In this document: one piece after another, positions 7,354 to 14,874 of the stretch | Numbering within the stretch: the stretch's first letter is position 1 | Layout of the letters: each line of letters opens with the position of its first letter | Source: Alicyclobacillus pomorum DSM 14955 | Lineage (GTDB): Bacteria; Bacillota; Bacilli; Alicyclobacillales; Alicyclobacillaceae | Direction: 5' to 3' | Assembly (NCBI RefSeq): GCF_000472905.1 | Contig: NZ_AXAR01000005.1 | Location: forward strand, 107,241 to 171,240 | Length of the DNA stretch: 64,000 nucleotides | Notes under the pieces: generated by a model | What the model saw: only the letters and a program-made list of their open reading frames with translations | Told to the model about the DNA's origin: nothing | Databases searched by the model: none | Made by a program: the position numbers and the translations under genes

Positions 7354-8652
7354 GTGTTGTGGAACGTGTCTGCAGAAACGATGCCACGGGGCGAACTAGA
7401 AGCCCTGCAATTGCGGCGGTTGCGTGAGACCTTGACACATGTGTATGAGAAAGTTCCGTTGTACCGACAGCGCTTCGAAACACACGGCGTACGTCCAGAA
7501 TCGCTGCACAGTCTGGATGATTTATCCAAGTTTCCGTTCACATTCAAGAAGGATCTGCGAGACACGTATCCGTTTGGCATGTTTGCAGTACCGCTGAAAG
7601 AGGTCGCGCGCATTCACGGATCTTCCGGGACAAAGGGAAAGCCGACCGTAGTGGGGTACACGCGCCAAGACTTGGACGTGTGGGCGGAACTGATTGCGCG
7701 CTGTATTGCTGCCGCCGGTGGGCAGCCTGGAGACATTCTGCACAACGCTTACGGGTACGGCCTGTTCACCGGCGGTCTGGGCCTGCACACGGGCGCGGAA
7801 AAAATGGGGGTGACAGTGGTTCCGGCCTCAGGTGGGTTTACGAAGCGACAAATCACCCTTATCCAGGATTTTCGACCACAAGGGATTTGCTGTACCCCGT
7901 CCTACGCGTTGAACATCGCCGAGACCATGGATGAAATGGGCATTGACACGAGCTCGTTGAGCCTTCGCTACGGCATATTCGGCGCGGAGCCTTGGACGGA
8001 GCACATGCGCGCTCGACTCGAGCAAATGCTTGGCCTCGACGCCGTCGATATCTACGGCCTGAGCGAAGTCATGGGCCCTGGGGTGGGGATTGAATGCGCT
8101 GTGGAAAAGAATGGTTTACACATTTGGGAAGACCATTTCTTGTTCGAAGTCGTCCACCCGGACAGCGGGCAACCTCTACCGCCGGGTGAGGTGGGAGAGG
8201 TCGTCTTCACGTCGCTCACGAAACAGGCTTTTCCAGTCATTCGCTATCGCACTGGAGACCTCGCCGCGATGGTGGATGAACCCTGTTCTTGCGGCCGAAC
8301 GCACCGGCGGATGACGCGAATCAAAGGCCGCGTCGACGACATGCTTATCATCCGTGGCGTGAACGTGTTTCCTCGGGAAGTGGAAGCGGAGCTGTTGGCT
8401 GTAGAATGGCTCGCACCGCATTATCAAATTGTGATTGACAAAGAAGGTGCACTGGACACCATGGAAGTCCATGTGGAGTCAAGGCAAGTGGTCGACGATG
8501 CAGATGGAAACATGGTAGAGATGGTGGCGCAGAACCTGCAGGAGCGCATCCAGATCAGGCCGCGCGTCGTGATTCATCCTCCGGGGAGCCTGCCGCGCAG
8601 TGAAGGCAAAGCGGTGCGGGTTCTAGACCGGCGAACGGCGCCAGTATCATAA
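7354..8652 (+). CDS. paaK: Phenylacetate-CoA ligase
   Basis: 432 residues of the AMP-forming ligase family. The N-terminus LWNVSAETMPRGELEALQL is diagnostic of PaaK. The nucleotide loop is HGSSGTKGKPTVVGYT, followed by YGLSEVMGPGV and IRYRTGDLA. The reaction is phenylacetate + ATP + CoA to phenylacetyl-CoA. I set the start at GTG 7354 (SD GGGGGAG 8 bp upstream), which matches the usual family length. It leads a co-directional run of eight genes that also encodes phenylalanine dehydrogenase and a 2-oxoacid dehydrogenase, giving two routes to the same CoA thioester. Confidence 0.93.
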   Translation: MLWNVSAETMPRGELEALQLRRLRETLTHVYEKVPLYRQRFETHGVRPESLHSLDDLSKFPFTFKKDLRDTYPFGMFAVPLKEVARIHGSSGTKGKPTVVGYTRQDLDVWAELIARCIAAAGGQPGDILHNAYGYGLFTGGLGLHTGAEKMGVTVVPASGGFTKRQITLIQDFRPQGICCTPSYALNIAETMDEMGIDTSSLSLRYGIFGAEPWTEHMRARLEQMLGLDAVDIYGLSEVMGPGVGIECAVEKNGLHIWEDHFLFEVVHPDSGQPLPPGEVGEVVFTSLTKQAFPVIRYRTGDLAAMVDEPCSCGRTHRRMTRIKGRVDDMLIIRGVNVFPREVEAELLAVEWLAPHYQIVIDKEGALDTMEVHVESRQVVDDADGNMVEMVAQNLQERIQIRPRVVIHPPGSLPRSEGKAVRVLDRRTAPVS

Positions 8653-8768
8653 TCTGCAAGCTTTCGGGAGTGACGTGCCTTTGCGGGGAGAGGGTCCGTG
8701 AAAGGCAACCAAAACGATACCACGCGAGAGGCTCTCGCAGGAAACAGGTTGGGAGAGGGGATTCACAC

Positions 8769-9080
8769 ATGGTAAAGATGATTGCACTGTATCAGCGACC
8801 GGAGGACATTCAGGCTTTCATGGATCACTATGAAAACGTTCATATGCCGATTGTCCGACAGTTGCCTGGATTGCTGAAAGTGGAACTGAACAAGTTCTTT
8901 GACCTGCGAGGTGGGGAGGCCAATCCGTTCCTGCTTGCGGAAATGTACTTCGAGAGCAGAGACGCCTTGTTGGCCGCGCTAAAGTCACCTGCTGGAAAGG
9001 AAAGTGGCAAGGATGCTCAGGAGTTCTTTGGTAAGTACGTGCAAGTAATGTTTGCTGATGTCGAAGTGGAGGAGTTTTGA
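8769..9080 (+). CDS. EthD-family protein
   Basis: 103 residues of the small ferredoxin-like EthD fold: MIALYQRPEDIQAFMDHYENVHMPIV (conserved H-x-x-x-x-H-x-P pattern) then LPGLLKVELNKF. EthD proteins accompany several aromatic degradation clusters, and many dimerise to form a small hydrophobic pocket. The specific reaction is unknown. The ATG at 8769 has AGAGGGG upstream. The next gene starts one base after its stop. Its place between PaaK and the PaaG-like enzyme suggests action on a ring-derived CoA ester, which is inference. Confidence 0.8.
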   Translation: MVKMIALYQRPEDIQAFMDHYENVHMPIVRQLPGLLKVELNKFFDLRGGEANPFLLAEMYFESRDALLAALKSPAGKESGKDAQEFFGKYVQVMFADVEVEEF

Positions 9081-9081
9081 C

Positions 9082-9864
9082 ATGTACGAAACCTTACTTT
9101 TTGAAGTGGTCGGCCGCGTTGCAAAAATCTCTCTGAATCGGCCAAAAGTGTACAACGCCATCAATACGCAACTCGGACAGGAACTGTACGACGCGTTCAA
9201 GCGCGTCGAAAACGACGGCAACATCGGTGCGGTCGTCCTCACTGGAGCAGGCAGGGGGTTTTGTTCTGGGCAGGATTTGACGGATAGGCTTGCCGTTGAC
9301 GAGTCTTTGCGCCTCGCGGACAGCGTACGTGAACGGTACAACCTGCTGATCTCCAAAATGCGCGCACTGCCGATTCCAGTCATTGCGGCGGTGAACGGCG
9401 CATGCGCGGGGGCAGGATTTGGTTTGGCGCTGGCTTGCGACCTGCGGTTTGCGGCCACGGACGCCAAGTTCACCATGGCGTTCAGCAAAATTGGACTGGT
9501 ACCGGATTCTGGAACAAGCTACTTTTTGCCTCAGCTCGTGGGCGTGGGGAAGGCACTCGAGCTGGCGTGGACCGGGGACGTGTTCGACGCAGCCGAGGCC
9601 GAGCGCTTGAGTATTGTCAACCGCGTGTTCCCGGCCGAGTCGCTGGTGGAAGAGACGATGGCATTTGCCGAAAAACTGGCGAACGGTCCGAGACTGGCAT
9701 ATCGCTTAACCAAGGAACTGATTGTGCAAAACTTTACGTCGTCGTTACCGGAAGCGCTCGAGCGTGAAGCGCGGTACCAGGATGTCGCGGGTGCAAGCCA
9801 GGACTTCCGGGAGGGCGTTCGCGCCTTTTCCGAAAAGCGCCCACCGTCGTTCCAAGGGCGCTGA
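9082..9864 (+). CDS. paaG: Enoyl-CoA hydratase/isomerase, PaaG-like
   Basis: 260 residues of the crotonase fold. Oxyanion-hole segments are AGRGFCSGQDLTD and NGACAGAGFGLALACDLRFA. At the catalytic helix the sequence reads KIGLVPDSGTSYFLP: the first hydratase glutamate is absent and an Asp takes the second position. This is the PaaG pattern (1,2-epoxyphenylacetyl-CoA isomerase) rather than that of a classical hydratase. SD GGAGGAG lies 7 bp before ATG 9082. The upstream ring epoxidase PaaABCDE is not in this window, so the assignment to ring-1,2-epoxyphenylacetyl-CoA depends on genes elsewhere. A PaaF-type hydratase is the alternative. Confidence 0.8.
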   Translation: MYETLLFEVVGRVAKISLNRPKVYNAINTQLGQELYDAFKRVENDGNIGAVVLTGAGRGFCSGQDLTDRLAVDESLRLADSVRERYNLLISKMRALPIPVIAAVNGACAGAGFGLALACDLRFAATDAKFTMAFSKIGLVPDSGTSYFLPQLVGVGKALELAWTGDVFDAAEAERLSIVNRVFPAESLVEETMAFAEKLANGPRLAYRLTKELIVQNFTSSLPEALEREARYQDVAGASQDFREGVRAFSEKRPPSFQGR

Positions 9865-9916
9865 GGCAGGCGTCGTTCAAGACCACAGTCACAATTCAGC
9901 CGGGGAGGACGCACAC

Positions 9917-11689
9917 ATGAACAACTCGCCCGCAGGGGTCATTGGCGTTGTCGGTGCAGGCACGATGGGCGAAGGCATTGCGCAAGTCGCCCTGCAGTCG
10001 GGGTACTCGGTCGTGTTGTTTGATATCCAGGCCGACGTTCTGCAGCGTGCCGTTTCCGACATCCATAAAAAAATCAACCGCTTGGTTGACAAAGGAAAAC
10101 TGACGCGCGAAGCGGCGGATGGGGCGGTGGCTCGCCTGGCGGCGAGTCAAGACATCGCGCATCTTGCGCAGGCGCAACTGGTGATTGAGGCCGTCCCTGA
10201 GCGGCTGAACATCAAAAGGGACATTTTTAGACAGCTTGAACAGGTTTGCAGCAAAGACACCATCCTCGCGACCAACACGTCATCCTTGTCCGTCACGGTG
10301 ATAGGAGCCGGGTGCCAGTACCCAGGCCGAGTGGTCGGTATGCATTTCTTCAATCCCGCACCCGTGATGAAGCTGGTTGAAGTGGTGGTTGGCGATGATA
10401 CCACTTCGGAAGTGGTGGACGCTGTGGTTCGGCTGGCCCGGTCGTTCGGTAAACACCCCATCGTGTGCAAGGACACGCCGGGATTCATCGTGAACCGGGT
10501 GGCGCGTAACTTCTACGGTGAAGCGCTGCGCATCGTGGGCGAAGGGACGGCGGATCCCGCGGATGTGGACTGGCTGATGGAAAACGGCGCGGGGTTTCGC
10601 ATGGGGCCTTTTGCACTCATGGACCTGATTGGAATCGACGTCAACCTGGACGTTACGAAAGCGGTCTACCACGCCTATCACGAAGAACCGAGATTTCGCC
10701 CCCATGCCTTACAGGCGCGTATGGTGGCGGCTGGGCGGCTTGGACGAAAGACGGGAAGAGGTTTTTACTCGTACGATACGGCCGATGCTGCAGCGACCGA
10801 GGTGCCTGCTCAACTTGACCGAAACGCTTGTGCGGAACAGGCGACGACTCAGGTCGGCAACGTCGTGGTGATTGGAGATACGCCGCTTGCCTCTTCCTTG
10901 TTGCGTCGCGTCGCAGAGCGGGCAGGGAAGTCACTGGCCAACGCAGGGGTGGCTTACGATGGAGCGCTCGCCGATTGGGATACGGTTGGTATTCAGTGGC
11001 GCGCAGACGAAGTGGAGGCATTCTTGCGGAGGTGTCGGCCCGATATCGTACTGGTGGGTGTGGCTGGGGAGGAAGCGTACCATCGGCCGTTGCTGCAGGC
11101 GGTAGAACGCGCCGTTGGCGAAGATGTACTGATTCTGACGTCGGTGGCAGGACCATCGGCCACTGAGCAAGCCGGATGGTTGCGGCGGGGGGACAGAGTT
11201 CGCGGATTTCACGTGATTCTAGGAGACAACGGGTTCGTGAAGGAGGCGCACCCAGCGTTCGAATGGACCGTTCCGTTTCAGGCTCAAACGTCCGATGCCG
11301 AAGCCGAGGAACGATGGAATCGTCGCACGGAGGCGCTGGCTCTGTCCCTCGGGTGTGTGCCGAGGCAGGTACGTGATGGAGCAGGTGGTGTTGTCATGCG
11401 CATTCTCGCCATGCTTTTTAACGAAGCCGCGGAGGTCATGCGCGAGGGCGTCGCCACTGCAGAGGACATTGACACCGGCATGAAACTCGGTACGAATTAT
11501 CCGCGCGGACCCGTTGAGTGGATGGATGACCTCGGAATTCCTGTGGTGTGGAACACGCTATGTGCCTTGTCGCGGGAATTCGGGGATGACAGGTATCGCC
11601 CCTCTCCGCTGCTGCGACAAATGGTGACCGCCGTGCGGCACGGAAACCGGGAAGGAGGTTCGGTCCAGTGGGCATCTTTGACGAAATGA
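9917..11689 (+). CDS. paaH: 3-hydroxyacyl-CoA dehydrogenase, two-module form
   Basis: 590 residues. Residues 1-290 form a complete enzyme: NAD loop GVVGAGTMGEGIAQVAL, HFFNPAPVMKLVEVV and DTPGFIVNRVARNFYGEALRI. A linker of about 60 residues follows. Residues 350-590 hold a second, degenerate Rossmann segment (VVVIGDTPLASSLLRR) and a second 3HCDH C-terminal domain (EAAEVMREGVATAEDIDTGMKLGTNYPRGP). E. coli PaaH has the same plan but about 475 residues. It would oxidise a 3-hydroxyadipyl-CoA-type or other 3-hydroxyacyl-CoA. ATG 9917 follows GGGGAGG. Its end overlaps the dehydrogenase gene downstream by 22 bp. Confidence 0.85.
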   Translation: MNNSPAGVIGVVGAGTMGEGIAQVALQSGYSVVLFDIQADVLQRAVSDIHKKINRLVDKGKLTREAADGAVARLAASQDIAHLAQAQLVIEAVPERLNIKRDIFRQLEQVCSKDTILATNTSSLSVTVIGAGCQYPGRVVGMHFFNPAPVMKLVEVVVGDDTTSEVVDAVVRLARSFGKHPIVCKDTPGFIVNRVARNFYGEALRIVGEGTADPADVDWLMENGAGFRMGPFALMDLIGIDVNLDVTKAVYHAYHEEPRFRPHALQARMVAAGRLGRKTGRGFYSYDTADAAATEVPAQLDRNACAEQATTQVGNVVVIGDTPLASSLLRRVAERAGKSLANAGVAYDGALADWDTVGIQWRADEVEAFLRRCRPDIVLVGVAGEEAYHRPLLQAVERAVGEDVLILTSVAGPSATEQAGWLRRGDRVRGFHVILGDNGFVKEAHPAFEWTVPFQAQTSDAEAEERWNRRTEALALSLGCVPRQVRDGAGGVVMRILAMLFNEAAEVMREGVATAEDIDTGMKLGTNYPRGPVEWMDDLGIPVVWNTLCALSREFGDDRYRPSPLLRQMVTAVRHGNREGGSVQWASLTK

Positions 11690-12738
11690 GAAAGTACGGT
11701 CATGAACAGGTCATTTTCTTGCAACACCGACGCACAGGGCTGAAGTCCATCATCGCCATTCACGACACGACGGCTGGCCCGGCGCTGGGCGGGTGCCGCA
11801 TGCGTCCCTACGAATCCGAAGAGGAGATGTTGTTGGACGTCCTCCGGCTGTCCCGAGGCATGACGTACAAGTGCGGCATCGTAGATGTGGATAATGGCGG
11901 AGGCAAATGTGTCATCTGGGGCAATCCACATAAAGACAAAACCGCGGAAATGTTTCGCGCATTGGGCCGCTTCGTGGACGGTCTTGGCGGTCGCTTCTAC
12001 ACGGGGACAGATGTCGGAACCTATCCACAGGATTTTGTGCATGCCAAACGTGAAACCCCTTACATTGTCGGAGTCCCTGTTGAGTACGGCGGAAGCGGAG
12101 ACTCGTCGGTACCGACAGCGCTCGGTGTGATACAGGGCATTCGCGCCACAGCCATGAAGTTGTGGAACAGCACGGACCTCTCTGGCAAGACGTTCGCTGT
12201 CCAGGGACTCGGCAAGGTGGGCTACAAAGTTGCCGTTTCACTGGCGGAGCAAGGCGCTCACTTGATTGTGTCGGACGTTGTCATGGAAAACATCGAACGG
12301 CTGCAACAGGCGGTACCGGAAGCGACGGTCGCAACCCCCGACGCCATCTTTGAGGTGCATTGCGACATGTTTGTCCCGTGCGCCTTAGGCGCCATTTTGA
12401 ACGACCAGACCATCCCACGTTTGCGCTGCAAAGCGGTGGTGGGTTCAGCCAACAACCAATTGTTGGACGAGGAGAAGCACGGCGCGATGCTTCAGCAACG
12501 AGGCATTTTGTACGCCCCGGACTACCTGGTCAACGCAGGCGGGTTAATTCAGGTCGCTGACGAGTTACTCGGTGTGAACCCCGACCGCGTGACGGCGAAG
12601 ACCATGGCTATTTATGACATTTTGCTGCGCGTGTACGACTATGCAGAACAACATCAGTTGCCGACGAGCCTCGCAGCCAACCGCATTGTCGAGGAGCGGC
12701 TGGCGACCGTCGCCGATTTGAAGTCCATCTGTTCCTGA
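11668..12738 (+). CDS. pdh: Phenylalanine dehydrogenase (Glu/Leu/Phe/Val dehydrogenase family)
   Basis: 356 residues from GTG 11668 (SD AAGGAGG). The family core is clear: AIHDTTAGPALGGCRM, GGGK with the catalytic lysine, and the NAD loop VQGLGKVGYKV. Several positions match Bacillus-type PheDH and not LeuDH: GGRFYTGTDVGT, IVGVPVEYGGSGDSSVPTA, VVGSANNQLL, and APDYLVNAGGLIQVADEL (LeuDH has ITAEDVGT, GNPSPVTA and AGGVINVADEL). The expected reaction is NAD-dependent oxidative deamination of phenylalanine to phenylpyruvate. The next three genes encode a 2-oxoacid dehydrogenase that could take phenylpyruvate to phenylacetyl-CoA. Substrate range is inferred; branched-chain activity remains possible. 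Confidence 0.82.
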   Translation: MGIFDEMRKYGHEQVIFLQHRRTGLKSIIAIHDTTAGPALGGCRMRPYESEEEMLLDVLRLSRGMTYKCGIVDVDNGGGKCVIWGNPHKDKTAEMFRALGRFVDGLGGRFYTGTDVGTYPQDFVHAKRETPYIVGVPVEYGGSGDSSVPTALGVIQGIRATAMKLWNSTDLSGKTFAVQGLGKVGYKVAVSLAEQGAHLIVSDVVMENIERLQQAVPEATVATPDAIFEVHCDMFVPCALGAILNDQTIPRLRCKAVVGSANNQLLDEEKHGAMLQQRGILYAPDYLVNAGGLIQVADELLGVNPDRVTAKTMAIYDILLRVYDYAEQHQLPTSLAANRIVEERLATVADLKSICS

Positions 12739-12785
12739 CGGTGCCGTTTGCCGTCATTCATTTATCGGCGGGAGCGTGAAAACCC

Positions 12786-13883
12786 ATGTTCAAATCTTCG
12801 GCTGAGGCCGAACGCGAACTGCAAGGCGCTGCTGTATCCCATCCAGCACTTGCGGAATTCGGAGACAAACCGGCAGACATCGAAGACACCTTGCTCATAC
12901 GTATGTACGAGGAAATGTGGAAGTTGCGCCTGTTTGATAGAAGAGCCGTCAGCCTGCAACGCGCAGGACGAATTGGCACATACCCACCTTTGGAAGGGCA
13001 AGAAGCTTGTCAGGTGGGGGCTACGCTCGCGCTTCGTCCGCAAGACTTCGTGGTGCCCACGTACCGCGATTACGGTGCGATGATACTGCACGGCGTGCCG
13101 ATGGAAAACATCCTGTTGTACTGGAACGGCCGCGCCGAAGGATGCGTCATCCCGGATGGTGTCAACGTCTTTCCCATTGCCGTGCCCATTGCCACGCAGT
13201 TGCCGCACGCTGCGGGTATCGCATGGGCGGCAAAGCTGAGGAAACTGGATCAGGTTGCACTCGGCTTCTTCGGCGACGGTGCCAGTTCTGAAGGGGATTT
13301 TCATGAGGCCATGAACTTTGCCGGTGTGTTTCAACTGCCCGTGATCTATTTCTGCCAAAACAACCAGTACGCCATCAGCGTTCCATTTCACAGACAGACA
13401 GCTACTGCAACCATCGCCGAGAAAGCCGCGGCGTACGGTGTGGAAGGGGTGCGTGTGAACGGGTGGGATGCCATCCAGGTGTACCGAGCCGTCCACGCCG
13501 CTGTTGAAAAAGCAGCGTCCGGTGGAGGGCCGACTTTGATAGAAGCCCTAACCTATCGCTATGGGCCGCACACGACGTCGGACGATCCCACCAAGTACCG
13601 TCCAGCGGAGGAAACGGATGCGTGGAAGGCGCGGGACCCGATTGCTACGCTCGGCGAGCAGTTGCGTGCATGGGGCATTTGGAACGATGCTCTCGAGACT
13701 GAGCTGCAAGAACGCATGCAGCACATGGTTTCGGAAGCGATTGGGCGGATGGAATCGGCTCCGCCACCCAATCCAGAGGACATGTTTTTGCACATCTATG
13801 CCGAACCCAGCCCACGCCTCCTTCGTCAACGCGAGGAATTTCTGGCTAGTCTGGGGCGGCCAGGAGGCAGGCAGCATGAGTAG
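12786..13883 (+). CDS. 2-oxoacid dehydrogenase E1 alpha subunit
   Basis: 365 residues. The thiamine diphosphate motif is GDGASSEGDFHEAMNFAG ending in the usual NN (FCQNNQYAIS). The N-terminus has LFDRRAVSLQRAGRIGTYPP and GQEACQVGATLAL, typical of the PDH/BCKDH E1alpha group. With E1beta it decarboxylates a 2-oxo acid and transfers the acyl group to lipoyl-E2. The gene starts 47 bp after phenylalanine dehydrogenase. Pyruvate, branched-chain 2-oxo acids and phenylpyruvate are all possible substrates; context favours phenylpyruvate. The stop overlaps the E1beta start by 8 bp. Confidence 0.92.
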   Translation: MFKSSAEAERELQGAAVSHPALAEFGDKPADIEDTLLIRMYEEMWKLRLFDRRAVSLQRAGRIGTYPPLEGQEACQVGATLALRPQDFVVPTYRDYGAMILHGVPMENILLYWNGRAEGCVIPDGVNVFPIAVPIATQLPHAAGIAWAAKLRKLDQVALGFFGDGASSEGDFHEAMNFAGVFQLPVIYFCQNNQYAISVPFHRQTATATIAEKAAAYGVEGVRVNGWDAIQVYRAVHAAVEKAASGGGPTLIEALTYRYGPHTTSDDPTKYRPAEETDAWKARDPIATLGEQLRAWGIWNDALETELQERMQHMVSEAIGRMESAPPPNPEDMFLHIYAEPSPRLLRQREEFLASLGRPGGRQHE

Positions 13884-14856
13884 CAAAACACTGGTTCAGG
13901 CCATCAACGACGGTCTCCGCTGCGCGATGGCACGAGATCCACGCGTGATCCTCCTCGGCGAGGACGTGGGCGTCAATGGCGGCGTATTTCGCGTGACAGA
14001 GGGTCTGCTGGAACAGTTTGGAGAGGAAAGAGTCATCGATACGCCGCTGGCGGAATCAGGGATTCTCGGCACGTCTGTCGGCCTCGCAGCCAACGGGATG
14101 CGCCCCATTCCTGAAATCCAGTTTATGGGATTCATCTACCCTGGCTTTGAGCAGCTGGTGTCGCATGTGGCTCGTTTGCGCATGCGCTCGCGCGGGCGCT
14201 TTACGTTGCCCATGGTGGTGCGCGTTCCGTTTGGAGGCCGCATCCGGGCACCGGAAATTCACTCCGACTCAACCGAGACGTATTTCGCACACACCCCAGG
14301 GCTGACGGTGGTCGTGCCCTCTAACCCGTATGACGCCAAAGGTTTGCTACTGGCTTCGGTAGAGTCGGAAGATCCCGTCATCTTTCTGGAGCCGATGCGA
14401 ATTTACCGAGCGTTTCGTGAGGAAGTGCCTGACGAATACTACACAGTTCCGCTGCGCAAGGCCACCGTGGTGAAGGAAGGTACAGACGTGACGGTGATTT
14501 CGTGGGGGACCATGGTTCGCGAAACATGGACCGTCATTCAGAGGTTGGAACAGGAGAGAGGCGTATCGGTGGAGTTGATAGACCTTCGTACGCTCTCTCC
14601 CTGGGACGAAGACACCGTCATGACGTCGGTCAACAAGACGGGGCGCGCCGTGGTTGTGCATGAAGCAGTCGCGCACTTAGGGCTCGGCGCGGAAATCTCG
14701 GCCCGGATTCACGAGGAGTGCATCTTGCAATTAGAGGCACCGGTTGCACGTGTGGCGAGCTTCGATGTGCCGCCGCCGCTGTTTCAACTGGAAGATTTGC
14801 ATGCGCCGACACCACAGCGCATAAGTGCTGGTATCGAAAAAGTATTCGCATTTTGA
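13876..14856 (+). CDS. 2-oxoacid dehydrogenase E1 beta subunit
   Basis: 326 residues beginning at ATG 13876 (SD AGGAGG), overlapping E1alpha by 8 bp. Conserved segments are LGEDVGVNGGVFRVTEGLLE, RVIDTPLAESGILGTSVGLA, and the potassium/TPP region IQFMGFIYPGFEQLVSHVARLR. Tight overlap with E1alpha fits an alpha2-beta2 heterotetramer made stoichiometrically. The family includes PdhB and BkdAB; sequence alone does not fix the 2-oxo acid used. Confidence 0.92.
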   Translation: MSSKTLVQAINDGLRCAMARDPRVILLGEDVGVNGGVFRVTEGLLEQFGEERVIDTPLAESGILGTSVGLAANGMRPIPEIQFMGFIYPGFEQLVSHVARLRMRSRGRFTLPMVVRVPFGGRIRAPEIHSDSTETYFAHTPGLTVVVPSNPYDAKGLLLASVESEDPVIFLEPMRIYRAFREEVPDEYYTVPLRKATVVKEGTDVTVISWGTMVRETWTVIQRLEQERGVSVELIDLRTLSPWDEDTVMTSVNKTGRAVVVHEAVAHLGLGAEISARIHEECILQLEAPVARVASFDVPPPLFQLEDLHAPTPQRISAGIEKVFAF

Positions 14857-14874
14857 GCAGGGAGGGGGCGTGAC

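Noticed and set aside
11668-12738. Leucine dehydrogenase call
   Set aside because: Signature segments match phenylalanine dehydrogenase rather than LeuDH, and the neighbours are phenylacetate genes.
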